Shown here: positions 34,488 to 43,834 of the stretch, one piece after another
How the letters are laid out: every line of letters starts with the position of its first letter
Numbering within the stretch: the stretch's first letter is position 1
Source of the DNA: Flavobacterium cellulosilyticum
GTDB taxonomy: Bacteria > Bacteroidota > Bacteroidia > Flavobacteriales > Flavobacteriaceae
Direction of reading: 5' to 3'
Assembly (NCBI RefSeq): GCF_004349355.1
Contig: NZ_SMFK01000001.1
Location: forward strand, 669,084-733,083
Length of the DNA: 64,000 nt
Made by a program: the position numbers and the translations under genes
The notes under the pieces: model-generated
Databases searched by the model: none
What the model was told of the DNA's origin: nothing
What the model saw: only the letters and a program-made list of their open reading frames with translations

Positions 34488-36359
34488 ATGTTTCTAGTAG
34501 AATATGATGTAATAGTAGTTGGTGCAGGTCACGCTGGTTGTGAAGCTGCAGCGGCTGCCGCCAATTTAGGTTCAACAACCTTATTGGTAACAATGAGTTT
34601 GCAAAACATTGCGCAAATGTCTTGTAATCCTGCTATGGGTGGAATTGCCAAAGGACAAATTGTTCGCGAAATTGATGCCTTAGGCGGGTATTCCGGGATT
34701 GTTTCTGACAACACTGCCATTCAATTCAAGATGTTGAACAAGTCAAAAGGTCCTGCCATGTGGTCGCCAAGAGTACAAAGTGATCGAATGCGTTTTTCGG
34801 AAGAATGGAGGTTGATGTTAGAGGGAACGCCAAATCTTGATTTTTACCAAGAAATGGTCAAAGGATTGATTATCGAAAACGGAAAAGTTATTGGAATCAG
34901 AACTTCCTTGGGAGTAGAAATAAAATCAAAATCGGTTGTTTTGACTAACGGAACTTTCTTAAATGGATTGATTCATATTGGCGAAAAACAATTCGGTGGG
35001 GGAAGAGCAGGAGAAAGTGCTGCATATGGCATAACTGAAGATTTAGTGAATGCAGGTTTTGAATCGGGTAGAATGAAAACGGGAACACCTCCAAGAGTAG
35101 ATGGTCGTTCTTTGGATTATTCTAAAATGAATGAAGAAAAAGGAGATGCTAACCCTGATAAGTTTTCTTATTCAGATGTTACAAAACCTTTAGCGCATCA
35201 AAGATCTTGTCATATGACGTATACTTCTCTTGATGTGCATGATATTTTAAGAGAAGGTTTTGATCGTTCGCCAATGTTCAACGGAAGAATACAATCTATA
35301 GGACCGAGATATTGCCCGTCTATTGAAGATAAAATAAATCGTTTTGCAGATAAAGAAAGACATCAACTATTTGTAGAGCCGGAAGGTTGGAAAACATGTG
35401 AAGTATATGTCAACGGTTTTTCTACTTCGTTACCAGAAGATATTCAATTCAAAGCTTTGCGTTCTGTTGTTGGTTTTGAAAAAGTGAAATTCTTTCGTCC
35501 TGGATATGCAATTGAATATGATTATTTTCCACCAACGCAATTAAAACATACTTTAGAAACCAAATTAATCGAAGGCTTGTATTTCGCTGGACAGATTAAT
35601 GGAACTACAGGATATGAAGAGGCAGCTTCGCAAGGATTAATGGCAGGTATAAATGCGGCTTTAAAAGTTCAGGAAAAAGCGCCACTTATTCTAAAAAGAG
35701 ACGAAGCTTATATTGGAGTTTTAATTGATGATTTAATTACCAAAGGAACTGAAGAGCCTTATCGTATGTTTACATCTCGTGCTGAATTTCGAACCTTGTT
35801 GCGTCAAGACAATGCAGATTTTAGATTGACACCTATGTCTTTTGAAATTGGTTTAGCATCTGAAAAAAGATTGCGTCGCATGGAACATAAATTGAATGAA
35901 TCCGAAAAAATGGTAACTTTTTTCAAGGAAACAAGTGTTTCAATAGCTGAAGCAAATCCTATTTTGGAATCAAAAGGGACAGCTTTAATTACGCAAGGAG
36001 ATAAAATGTTTAAAGTATTTTCTCGTCCACAAATCGATTTGGTAGATATTATCAAATTCGAGAAAGTTGCAAATTATGTTAACGAAAATAATTTAGATCA
36101 AGAAATATTGGAACAGGCAGAAATACAAGTTAAGTATTCTGGCTATATAGAAAAAGAAAGAAACAATGCTAATAAATTGACTCGTTTAGAGGATGTGAAA
36201 ATTCCAGAGAATTTTGATTATCACAAAATCAAGTCGATGTCGATAGAAGCAAAACAAAAATTAAGTAAAATACGTCCCGTAACAATCTCACAAGCATCAA
36301 GAATCAGCGGAGTTTCACCTAGTGATGTTTCCGTTCTATTGATTTATATGGGAAGATAA
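34488..36359 (+). CDS. mnmG: tRNA uridine 5-carboxymethylaminomethyl modification enzyme MnmG
   Basis: With MnmE, it modifies wobble uridine 34 of several tRNAs, in the cytosol, using FAD and NADH. The 623 residues have the family length. The FAD-binding motif is DVIVVGAGHAGCEAAAAAAN (about residues 7-26); MSCNPAMGGIAKGQIVREID, GPRYCPSIEDKI (catalytic Cys region), GQINGTTGYEEAASQGLMAG and TSRAEFRTLLRQDNAD are all conserved. The 290 bp upstream and the 86 bp downstream hold parS sites. mnmG (gidA) is near the replication origin in many bacteria. Confidence 0.96.
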   Translation: MFLVEYDVIVVGAGHAGCEAAAAAANLGSTTLLVTMSLQNIAQMSCNPAMGGIAKGQIVREIDALGGYSGIVSDNTAIQFKMLNKSKGPAMWSPRVQSDRMRFSEEWRLMLEGTPNLDFYQEMVKGLIIENGKVIGIRTSLGVEIKSKSVVLTNGTFLNGLIHIGEKQFGGGRAGESAAYGITEDLVNAGFESGRMKTGTPPRVDGRSLDYSKMNEEKGDANPDKFSYSDVTKPLAHQRSCHMTYTSLDVHDILREGFDRSPMFNGRIQSIGPRYCPSIEDKINRFADKERHQLFVEPEGWKTCEVYVNGFSTSLPEDIQFKALRSVVGFEKVKFFRPGYAIEYDYFPPTQLKHTLETKLIEGLYFAGQINGTTGYEEAASQGLMAGINAALKVQEKAPLILKRDEAYIGVLIDDLITKGTEEPYRMFTSRAEFRTLLRQDNADFRLTPMSFEIGLASEKRLRRMEHKLNESEKMVTFFKETSVSIAEANPILESKGTALITQGDKMFKVFSRPQIDLVDIIKFEKVANYVNENNLDQEILEQAEIQVKYSGYIEKERNNANKLTRLEDVKIPENFDYHKIKSMSIEAKQKLSKIRPVTISQASRISGVSPSDVSVLLIYMGR

Positions 36360-36376
36360 GATTTTAGATTGTAGAC

Positions 36377-36429
36377 TGTCGATTAACGATTTTTGATTTA
36401 AATCTGAAATCAAAAATCGTTAATCGACA
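36377..36429. repeat. Perfect 23-bp inverted repeat after mnmG
   Basis: Arms at 36377-36399 (starting TGTCGATTAACGATTTTTGA) and 36407-36429 pair perfectly over a 7-base loop. It lies 17 bp after the mnmG stop and just before a parS site. It lacks a proper T-run, so it is an RNA-protecting hairpin or a cruciform rather than a classic terminator. Confidence 0.7.
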
Positions 36430-36444
36430 ATCTTATATCATTTA

Positions 36445-36460
36445 TGTTCCACGTGAAACT
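36445..36460. promoter_or_regulatory. parS site, 15 of 16 consensus bases
   Basis: TGTTCCACGTGAAACT matches the parS consensus TGTTCCACGTGAAACA except for the last base. It lies between the mnmG hairpin and the methyltransferase gene. Confidence 0.65.
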
Positions 36461-36514
36461 ACTTTGCCAAACCTTGTTATTATTAAGAATATTAAAAAAA
36501 GCATCTATTTTATA

Positions 36515-37363
36515 ATGGACATTTCAAATAAAAAACATTTTCTTACTGTAAAAGATTATTCTGTTTCTAAAGAAACTTTCGAATTGTATCAGGATGAATC
36601 CTTAGACATGTTGATTACTTCTCCACAACCTAGTTTGGAAAATTTGGATAAGTATTACGAAAGCGATGATTATATTTCACATACTGACAATAAACGCTCT
36701 TTGTTTGAAAAGTTGTATCATTTTATAAAAAACATAGCTTTAAAAAATAAATTAAATTTAATAAACTCGCTTCAAACCAATAAAGGGAGACTATTAGATA
36801 TTGGAGCTGGAACTGGAGATTTTTTATCTGTTGCGAAAAAGGATGGCTGGCAAATAGTAGGAGTAGAGCCAAGCGAAAAAGCAAAAGCGATTGCAAAAAA
36901 CAAAGGAGTTTCTTTTGTAGAACAAACATCTGAATTAGAAAATAATTCCTTTGATGTAATTTCAATGTGGCACGTTCTAGAACATGTTCCCGATCTGGAT
37001 GCTCAAATTAAAGAACTGAAACGATTATTAAAACCAAGTGGGACTTTAATTATTGCCGTTCCTAATTTCAAATCTTTCGATGCAACTCATTATGGAAAAT
37101 TTTGGGCGGCTTATGATGTTCCGATTCATTTTTGGCATTTTTCGAAAACAGCTATAAAATTACTTTTCGAAAAAGAAGCAATGAAATTGGAAAAAGTCTT
37201 ACCCATGAAATTTGATTCCTTTTATGTGAGTTTACTTTCAGAAAAATACAAATCTGGGAAAATGAATTTTATCAATGCTTTTTTTATTGGTTTACAATCA
37301 AATAGGAAAGCTAAACAAAATTTTGAGTATTCTTCCCATATTTACATCATCAAAAATACCTAA
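36515..37363 (+). CDS. Class I SAM-dependent methyltransferase
   Basis: A 282-residue enzyme. I start it at the ATG 36515 (MDISNKKHFLTVKDYSVSKE); a longer frame from a TTG at 36464 would overlap the promoter region and begins in sequence with no domain. The SAM-binding motif I is GRLLDIGAGTGDFLSVAKKD (about residues 91-110), motif II-like VEPSEKA, and FDVISMWHVLEHVPDLDAQI (about residues 147-166) is the post-I/motif IV region. It resembles small-molecule or cell-envelope methyltransferases; the substrate is unknown. Confidence 0.82.
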   Translation: MDISNKKHFLTVKDYSVSKETFELYQDESLDMLITSPQPSLENLDKYYESDDYISHTDNKRSLFEKLYHFIKNIALKNKLNLINSLQTNKGRLLDIGAGTGDFLSVAKKDGWQIVGVEPSEKAKAIAKNKGVSFVEQTSELENNSFDVISMWHVLEHVPDLDAQIKELKRLLKPSGTLIIAVPNFKSFDATHYGKFWAAYDVPIHFWHFSKTAIKLLFEKEAMKLEKVLPMKFDSFYVSLLSEKYKSGKMNFINAFFIGLQSNRKAKQNFEYSSHIYIIKNT

Positions 37364-37568
37364 AATCAATTTTAAAAGCATTTAAGCCGCGATTTTACTC
37401 TAAATAGTAGTTTGTTTTGGCTTTTTCAAGAAAAGAGCTTAAATTTAAACTGGTGAAGTCAAATTTTATAGCTTTACATTATCGATTTCCTAAATTCAAT
37501 AATAAAAATTGATATGATAAATAAAGTAGCAATTTTAAAACTTTATTAAGTTGCTACTTATTTTTTTA

Positions 37569-37576
37569 TATTTTTG
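37569..37576 (+). promoter_or_regulatory. -7 box upstream of the OmpH-like gene
   Basis: TATTTTTG fits TAnnTTTG. A TTG lies only 15 bp upstream, closer than usual. The gene start chosen here is 76 bp downstream. Confidence 0.38.
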
Positions 37577-37652
37577 TGAACAATACTTAAAAAAGAAAAA
37601 TCTTAAAATGAAATCAACGATTCACGATTACCAAAAAAACAATTTTAAAAAT

Positions 37653-38225
37653 ATGAGTAAAAAAGCATTATTAATTATCGCATTTTCGGTTTCCATTGTT
37701 TCATGTAACAAAACTGCTGAAGTTAAAGAAGTAAAAACAGCTTATGTTGACACTGCTGTTTTAATGAAAGAATATACTGAGTCAGTAGACATTCAAGCAA
37801 AATACAAATCGAAAGCAGAAGAAAAAGGGAGACAACTAGAAGCTGAAGTAAATCGTTTTAAACAAGATGCAAGTAGTTTTCAAACACAAGCACAAGCAAA
37901 TGGGCAAGCATGGGCGCAACAAAAAGGAGCTGAATTGCAAAAAAGACAACAACAATTAGAGTATGCTCAACAAGCACTTTCTCAACAATTGCAACAAGAA
38001 GGTGGCGCAGAAATGGATAGTTTAGTTCTTAATGTAAAAAAATTCATAAAAAATTACGGAAAAGAAAAAGGATATGCCTACATATATGGTTCTGGCGAGC
38101 CCGCTACTATTTTATACGCTGAAGATAAATTCGACATCACAAAAGAGATCGTTAAATTATTAAACGACAAGTACAAAGCTGCAGCCCCAAAAGAAGAAGT
38201 TAAAAAAGAAGAGGTTAAAAAATAA
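37653..38225 (+). CDS. OmpH/Skp-like lipoprotein chaperone
   Basis: A 190-residue periplasmic OmpH (Skp)-like protein. I start it at 37653 (MSKKALLIIAFSVSIVSCNK): this gives a lipoprotein signal peptide ending in the lipobox V-S-C. Longer in-frame starts upstream would put the -7 box inside the gene. After the lipid-linked Cys comes a beta strand (TAYVDTAVLMKEY) and a long coiled coil (about residues 45-125, rich in Gln/Lys/Glu), then YAYIYGSGEPATILYAEDKF typical of Skp. The C-terminus has an EEVKKEEVKK tail. A terminator follows. Confidence 0.85.
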   Translation: MSKKALLIIAFSVSIVSCNKTAEVKEVKTAYVDTAVLMKEYTESVDIQAKYKSKAEEKGRQLEAEVNRFKQDASSFQTQAQANGQAWAQQKGAELQKRQQQLEYAQQALSQQLQQEGGAEMDSLVLNVKKFIKNYGKEKGYAYIYGSGEPATILYAEDKFDITKEIVKLLNDKYKAAAPKEEVKKEEVKK

Positions 38226-38247
38226 TTTCAGCTTAGATAATATATAG

Positions 38248-38275
38248 AATGTCACGCTATTGCGTGACATTTTTT
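38248..38275 (+). terminator. Rho-independent terminator after the OmpH-like gene
   Basis: AATGTCACGC and GCGTGACATT pair over TATT and are followed by T5. It is 23 bases after the stop. Confidence 0.88.
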
Positions 38276-38325
38276 GTTAGATCAAATTATAAGATCTATT
38301 TTTAAGCCATTAAATTACACGCCAA

Positions 38326-40593
38326 ATGCAATCCATTTCCGAAGCGGCAAAATATACTTTGCAATTCATCAATCAAACACAACGCTCCGTTTTCCTAACT
38401 GGGAAAGCAGGTACAGGTAAAACAACACTTTTGCGTGAAATAATACAAACGACTCACAAGAATACGGTTGTAGTTGCACCTACTGGAATTGCGGCTTTGA
38501 ATGCTGGTGGCGTTACGATTCATTCTATGTTTCAGCTGCCTTTTGGCGGGTTTATTCCGGATAATTCAGCACCACAATTTTCCGAAAACACTAAATTTGA
38601 AACCAAAGCTACATTGCGTAGGCACTTTAGAATGAGTGGTTTGAAGAAATCGGTTATTCGAAATATGGAATTATTAATCATTGACGAAGTCAGTATGTTA
38701 CGTGCTGATTTATTGGACGCAATGGATTATATGATGCAAACAGTACGAAAAAAAAGTAGTCCTTTTGGTGGTGTCCAAGTTTTATTTATTGGAGATTTAT
38801 TGCAATTGCCACCCGTTATTCGGGATGAGGAATGGAGAACATTAAAAACATATTATAATGGTAAATTCTTTTTTCATTCGCATGTAGTGCAACAAAATCC
38901 ACCTTTGTATATTGAATTGTCTAAAATTTTTCGGCAAACCGACGATACTTTTATTTCCATTTTAAATAATCTTCGCAACAACCAAATATCTGCTGCAGAC
39001 ATTCAATTTTTAAATCAATATGTAAAACCAGATTTCGATTTAAAAGCCAATAAAGGTTACATCACACTTACGACTCACAACAACAAGGCTGATTCTATGA
39101 ATGCACAAGCTCTAAATGATTTGGAAGGAAATCTTGTGATTTATAAACCAGAAATCGTAGGCGATTTTCCAGATAAAATATTTCCGGTTGAAGAGCAGCT
39201 AAAACTAAAATTAGGAGCCCAGGTCATGTTTGTTAAAAACGATTTGTCGTTTGAAAAGAATTATTTCAACGGAAAAATGGGAATCGTTAAATCGCTTTCC
39301 AGTAAAGAAATTCTCGTTCATTTTCCTGATGAAAACAAAACCATTGAAGTCGAAAAATACGAATGGCAAAATATTCGCTACAAAGTAGATGAAACCACCA
39401 AGGAAATAGAGGAGGAGGTTTTAGGAACTTTTGTACATTACCCAATTAAACTCGCTTGGGCAATTACGGTTCATAAAAGCCAGGGGTTAACGTTTGACAA
39501 AGCAGCACTCGATGTTTCGCAAGTTTTTCTGCCAGGACAGGCATATGTGGCATTATCGCGTTTACGTTCCTTAAACGGCTTAATTTTGCTTTCTCCGATA
39601 CGAATGAATGGTATTTCGAACGATCAAGATGTGATGGATTATTCGCTCAATAAAGCCTCCGAAGAATTATTGAAAAATTCTTTGCATTTTGAAACTAAGA
39701 ATTTTATCCATAACTATTTGACAAATAGCTTTGATTGGGCCGAATTGGCTCAGGAATGGCGCAATCACAAATTCAGTTATGCTGATAATTCCGAGAGTTC
39801 GACTAAATCAAAACAAGCCACTTGGGCAGCAAAACAATTGGAAGCCATCGATACGATATTGGGTCCATCCCAAAAATTCATAATTCAATTAAATAAAATA
39901 TTTGTTGCAGAAACAGTTGATTTAATTCATGTTTCCGAGCGTTTTCAGGCAGCCTATAATTACTTCATCAAACCATTGGATGACTTGGTTTTTGAAATTC
40001 TTTGGAAAATTGAAGAAGTAAAACGACTCAAAAAAGCCAAATCTTTTTATGACGAATTGATGGTTTTAGAAGAACTACAAACCAAAGCCGTTTTGCGATT
40101 AATGAAAGCCAAGTTATTAATTGAAACCGTTGTGGCAGGTGAACCTATATCCAAAGAAAAATTAACATCAAACCTAATAAAAAAATATATCGCTCATAAA
40201 ACTGAAACTATTCAGGCGCAATTCAAGGAAATGAATATCACTTTGATTGATGATGAAGCGGATGCAGAACGCTATACCAAAAAGAAAAAAACGATAAAAG
40301 AACCCAAGAAGTCTACGATTCAAGAAACTTATGAATTGTGGATCGAGAAAAACACGATCAAGGAAATTGCTGCCATTCGAAAATTCACCGAAGAAACCAT
40401 ATTAGGTCATTTAACCAAATTGATTATTGCCAAAGCAATTAAAATTGAAGAGGTGCTGCCTGAGGATAAAATCCAGGAATTAACCGAAGCATTTTATGGT
40501 TACAAAGAAGAATCCGTTTCGCCACTAAAAGAGCAATATGGCGATAAATTCTCTTGGGAAGAGCTACGAATGTTCAAAGCGAGTTTGAATTAA
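38326..40593 (+). CDS. Pif1/RecD-like helicase with C-terminal HTH
   Basis: A 755-residue superfamily 1B helicase. Walker A is FLTGKAGTGKTTLLREI (about residues 23-39); Walker B is LLIIDEVSMLRADLLDAMDY (about residues 117-136). Motif III-like FIGDLLQLPPV and the C-terminal VHKSQGLTFDKAALDV (about residues 384-399) with YVALSRLRSLNGL are also present. The last part (about residues 660-740) is a helix-turn-helix region of the HTH_40 type (TYELWIEKNTIKEIAAIRKF). Pif1-like helicases unwind duplex DNA, G-quadruplexes or replication blocks. It stands alone between two terminator-like intervals. Confidence 0.88.
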   Translation: MQSISEAAKYTLQFINQTQRSVFLTGKAGTGKTTLLREIIQTTHKNTVVVAPTGIAALNAGGVTIHSMFQLPFGGFIPDNSAPQFSENTKFETKATLRRHFRMSGLKKSVIRNMELLIIDEVSMLRADLLDAMDYMMQTVRKKSSPFGGVQVLFIGDLLQLPPVIRDEEWRTLKTYYNGKFFFHSHVVQQNPPLYIELSKIFRQTDDTFISILNNLRNNQISAADIQFLNQYVKPDFDLKANKGYITLTTHNNKADSMNAQALNDLEGNLVIYKPEIVGDFPDKIFPVEEQLKLKLGAQVMFVKNDLSFEKNYFNGKMGIVKSLSSKEILVHFPDENKTIEVEKYEWQNIRYKVDETTKEIEEEVLGTFVHYPIKLAWAITVHKSQGLTFDKAALDVSQVFLPGQAYVALSRLRSLNGLILLSPIRMNGISNDQDVMDYSLNKASEELLKNSLHFETKNFIHNYLTNSFDWAELAQEWRNHKFSYADNSESSTKSKQATWAAKQLEAIDTILGPSQKFIIQLNKIFVAETVDLIHVSERFQAAYNYFIKPLDDLVFEILWKIEEVKRLKKAKSFYDELMVLEELQTKAVLRLMKAKLLIETVVAGEPISKEKLTSNLIKKYIAHKTETIQAQFKEMNITLIDDEADAERYTKKKKTIKEPKKSTIQETYELWIEKNTIKEIAAIRKFTEETILGHLTKLIIAKAIKIEEVLPEDKIQELTEAFYGYKEESVSPLKEQYGDKFSWEELRMFKASLN

Positions 40594-40700
40594 AATAATT
40601 ATAAGATTATCTTTAAGAGATTCTAACTGCACTCAAAAATATTGGTTAGCAGTTTTTTAGATTAGATAAAATGGTCAAAAATAGTTGGTAATTTTAAATT

Positions 40701-41624
40701 TTATAATCTTGCTTTTCTAATCGCATAATTTACTAAATACAAGCCACTTAAAGTGATGGCACCGCCAAGTGCAATCGCAAAAGTTAAAGATTCTCCAAAA
40801 ATTAAAGCGCCAAACAACACTGCAACAATTGGATTGATATAAGCATAAACACTTGATATTTCGGGAGGTAGATTTTGTAAAGCATAAATAAAAGCAATAA
40901 AAGTTAACACTGACCCAACGATCACTAAATACCCAATTGCCCACCAAGAAATGGCAGGAATTGCAGTAATATTTACTCCTGTTCCAGTGGCACCTGTAAC
41001 TGCCAATATAATTATGCTAGAAAGAAACATTTGCAATCCTAGACTGAAATAGGGATTAAAACTAGCCGCTTTTTTCTTGGTATATAAAGTTCCAAAAGCC
41101 CAAGTAATTGTAGCGATAATTGAAATACCAATTCCAAATCTAAAGTCAGGAATAAAAAAATCACTCAAATGTTCATAAAAAATAATACAAATTCCTCCAA
41201 AACTAATTGCTAATCCAAATACAGCCAATCGCGCTATTTTTTCTCCTCTAAACAAAGTAATGATAACAATCCATAACGGAAATAAAGCAGCTAAAATAGC
41301 TCCTAAGCCACTGCTTATGTACTTAACTCCCCAAGTGCTGAGCCCGTTGCTTAAAGCAAAATTGAGTATACTTAGTATAAAAATTGTTTTCCATTGTCTG
41401 CCTTTCGGCCAAGGTGCTTTTTTATAAATAAAGTAAGCAACGTAAAGTGATCCGGCGATTAATTGTCTAATACCTGCCAATTGTAAAGCGGGCATGTGTT
41501 TTACTCCTTCTTTTGAAGCGAGCCAAGTGGTTCCCCAAAAGAAGCTTACCCAACAAAGGGCTATTATGGGCAGGCCTATAGCGTTTATTTTGGTCGAAAC
41601 CGCACTTTTTATTTTAGCTTTCAC
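40701..41624 (-). CDS. EamA/DMT-family transporter
   Basis: A 307-residue inner-membrane protein with ten hydrophobic segments in two repeats of five, the EamA layout (WVSFFWGTTWLASKEGVKHM at the start of the first repeat, ATITWAFGTLYTKKKAASFN at the start of the second). PEISSVYAYINPIVAVLFGA is the typical last-helix motif. It probably exports a metabolite; the substrate is unknown. It lies 1 bp after the SDR-like gene, so they are likely one unit. Confidence 0.86.
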   Translation of the reverse strand: MKAKIKSAVSTKINAIGLPIIALCWVSFFWGTTWLASKEGVKHMPALQLAGIRQLIAGSLYVAYFIYKKAPWPKGRQWKTIFILSILNFALSNGLSTWGVKYISSGLGAILAALFPLWIVIITLFRGEKIARLAVFGLAISFGGICIIFYEHLSDFFIPDFRFGIGISIIATITWAFGTLYTKKKAASFNPYFSLGLQMFLSSIIILAVTGATGTGVNITAIPAISWWAIGYLVIVGSVLTFIAFIYALQNLPPEISSVYAYINPIVAVLFGALIFGESLTFAIALGGAITLSGLYLVNYAIRKARL

Positions 41625-41625
41625 T

Positions 41626-42453
41626 TTATAAATTTGGTTCGGTAAAAGTATACTTTAAAACAGATATTATTTTGCCATTCAAAATTGTTTTTCCAACGGA
41701 ATTGAACTCGTTTTTAAATTCAGGTAAATCAAGGTTTTTTTCTATGGCTTTTTGAGTATAATAATCCTTTCGACTCGGATGATAAGGAGTAACTGCGTTT
41801 AAGGTTTTCCCCCAACAATTTTGTTGTAGAATGGCTAGAATTACACCACTACAATCATTTTGATGAATTAGATTGATTGGTGCCATAGGATTGTCAAGAT
41901 TCTTTTTTCCTGCTAGAAAACGGACTGGATGTCGATCTTCTCCAATCAATCCGCCGAAACGCAAAACAGTAGTTTTAAAATTCTGATTGGTTTGCAATAA
42001 TTGCTCCGATTGCAATAATTGCCTGCCGCTTTCTGTATTTGGTAAGGGTATAGTTTCTTCCGTCACCATAGAATCACTGCCTCCATAAACCGAAGTCGAA
42101 CTGATAAAAAGTACCTTTTCAACAGTTGATTTTTCTATATAAGGAATTATATTTTTGATTTTCTCAACGAATGTCCTCCTAAGTGGAGAGGAAGAACCTT
42201 GCTCTAAACTGCGAAGTTTTGGCGGAATGTCAATAATCAGAATCTTGGAATTTTCGAGAAATTTGTATGGATCACCATCGACTTTGTTTTCAGAAAGGGT
42301 AATTAAAAAAGGTTGAATTCCTGAGTTTTTCAATACTGAAAGCTTTTCACTCGAAGTAGTAGAACCATTTACTGAAAATCCATTTTCTAACATAGCTTTC
42401 GCCAAAGGCAAGCCCAACCAACCGCAACCTAAAATGCTAATCTGTTTCATCAT
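41626..42453 (-). CDS. NAD(P)-binding Rossmann-fold (YeeZ-like) protein
   Basis: A 275-residue cytosolic protein of the extended SDR/NAD-dependent epimerase class. The nucleotide-binding motif is ISILGCGWLGLPLAKAMLEN (about residues 5-24), followed by VEKVLFISSTSVYGGSDSMV (about residues 107-126) with the SDR-like S-x-Y. The enzyme activity is unknown. Start at either of two adjacent ATGs (42453 or 42450). It is directly upstream of the EamA transporter and downstream of the L,D-transpeptidase gene. Confidence 0.78.
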   Translation of the reverse strand: MMKQISILGCGWLGLPLAKAMLENGFSVNGSTTSSEKLSVLKNSGIQPFLITLSENKVDGDPYKFLENSKILIIDIPPKLRSLEQGSSSPLRRTFVEKIKNIIPYIEKSTVEKVLFISSTSVYGGSDSMVTEETIPLPNTESGRQLLQSEQLLQTNQNFKTTVLRFGGLIGEDRHPVRFLAGKKNLDNPMAPINLIHQNDCSGVILAILQQNCWGKTLNAVTPYHPSRKDYYTQKAIEKNLDLPEFKNEFNSVGKTILNGKIISVLKYTFTEPNL

Positions 42454-42511
42454 TAAAAAATAAAGAACCCAAAAGTAGTTTAAATATACAGCATTTGAAA
42501 ATGGTAACTCT

Positions 42512-43369
42512 TTAAGATTTCGTTCTTTTTCCTTGTTCCGTTAAAATAGTTGCTATAAAAGGTTTGGTGATATTTTCAATTTCATTTTCAGAAATTGTTA
42601 AGGCTTTGGGATCTTTGATAAGTTGCAACCATGGTTTTGGTGCATCAAAATTATAACTTCCAAAAACTACCACGGGAGTACCTTTAAATTTTACGTTTTC
42701 TTCATCTGCCAAAACCCATTGATCCGCCCATTCATATAAATATTTGGCATCTTTTTCTTGCAACCTTAGACACGAATGGGAGGCAGGATAACCCGGCAAA
42801 CTGTATTGATGAAAACCAATACCTTCTTTGTTTTCTATATTAAAATTCCAAAGCAATTTCCATTCATCATCAACTGTGCTGATTGTTTCTTCTGCTTTCC
42901 AATTTGTAAAAAACAGTCCTGTAGGGGTTTTTGCCTTTGCTTTACCCATATTTGTTGGGCCAGTATAGGTTAAAACCCCGTTTTCATATGCAGCAAAAGT
43001 TTGAGAAGGGTAGGAAAAGAAAATTATTTTATCAATATTCTCTAAATAGGAAACTTGAAGAGGAAAAGGTAAATAAAAGGCAAGGTCACCAGTCATATCC
43101 TTTGGAATAATAATAGAATCTATTTTAGCAAAATTCTCATTATCAGTTCTATTTATAGCAATTACAATTTCTAGATTAGAAGGACTTTCATTTTTTTGCA
43201 ACCATTTTTTAGTGCTTTCTAGAGTATAGGAAACAGACTTTGGTTCTTTTCGAACTGGTGCTTTTTTAACAATAACAGCTGTTTTTTCAGTATTGGTATC
43301 TTCAACTTTTTTACAGGAAAAAAATGTAAATGCAAATATAATTCCAAGTAGTACAATCGATTTTTTCAT
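42512..43369 (-). CDS. L,D-transpeptidase (YkuD) lipoprotein
   Basis: A 285-residue probable peptidoglycan cross-linking enzyme. The signal peptide MKKSIVLLGIIFAFTFFSCK carries a lipobox (F-F-S-C), so it is anchored at the periplasmic face of a membrane. The catalytic motif is GFHQYSLPGYPASHSCLRL (about residues 183-201): the conserved His precedes S-H-S-C-x-R, where most family members have S-H-G-C. The nucleophile Cys and the Arg are retained. The N-terminal part is a Lys-rich linker and an extra domain. Confidence 0.85.
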   Translation of the reverse strand: MKKSIVLLGIIFAFTFFSCKKVEDTNTEKTAVIVKKAPVRKEPKSVSYTLESTKKWLQKNESPSNLEIVIAINRTDNENFAKIDSIIIPKDMTGDLAFYLPFPLQVSYLENIDKIIFFSYPSQTFAAYENGVLTYTGPTNMGKAKAKTPTGLFFTNWKAEETISTVDDEWKLLWNFNIENKEGIGFHQYSLPGYPASHSCLRLQEKDAKYLYEWADQWVLADEENVKFKGTPVVVFGSYNFDAPKPWLQLIKDPKALTISENEIENITKPFIATILTEQGKRTKS

Positions 43370-43834
43370 AACAAATTTCTTTAATGTAAAAATGATTCAA
43401 TTATTAGAGTTAAGTGTTACACAATTATTGGAAATAGTTATAGTTTTTACGGTTGTGAAATGGAAAACCCAATTCAGTTAGGTAGTTAATGTTAGTCTGG
43501 GTGTTGGATTCACACTAGAAAATATTTCGTTTTTTTCTCAATATCATTATTTTATACTAAGTTTCTGCACTTCGTTTCACTTAAAATGATGGGACAATTA
43601 TTAAAGACTTAATTCCTGATTTTTAAAAGTGAAAATTTACCTTATGAAGTCGTCTAATTTTTTATTTAAAATCTATTTTCAAGTATTGATTTCGCCTGAG
43701 ACAAAGCCAAACTATCATAACCAAGAATACTCACAATTTTCACTTTGATATATTTTATAAAAAGATAAAACAGCCTACTAAAAATTTTTTATAGAGTGAT
43801 TTTTTTGTTTTTTTGTAACTATTAATTATAACCA
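43370..43834. other. 465-bp region without a recognisable gene
   Basis: AT-rich sequence upstream of the L,D-transpeptidase. Short frames on both strands have no family resemblance. On the minus strand a 25-residue piece, VKIVSILGYDSLALSQAKSI, is read near 43750-43675 and then stops; it could be a gene fragment but I cannot assign it. Confidence 0.4.

Noticed and set aside
36464..36514. Longer TTG start for the methyltransferase
   Set aside because: It would add 17 residues without domain similarity and begin next to the parS site; the ATG at 36515 is a better start.
43560..43600. Possible second dispersed repeat (CTTCGTTTCACTTAAAATGA)
   Set aside because: Resembles the 4983 element only in the CTTCGTT core; too short and diverged to claim.
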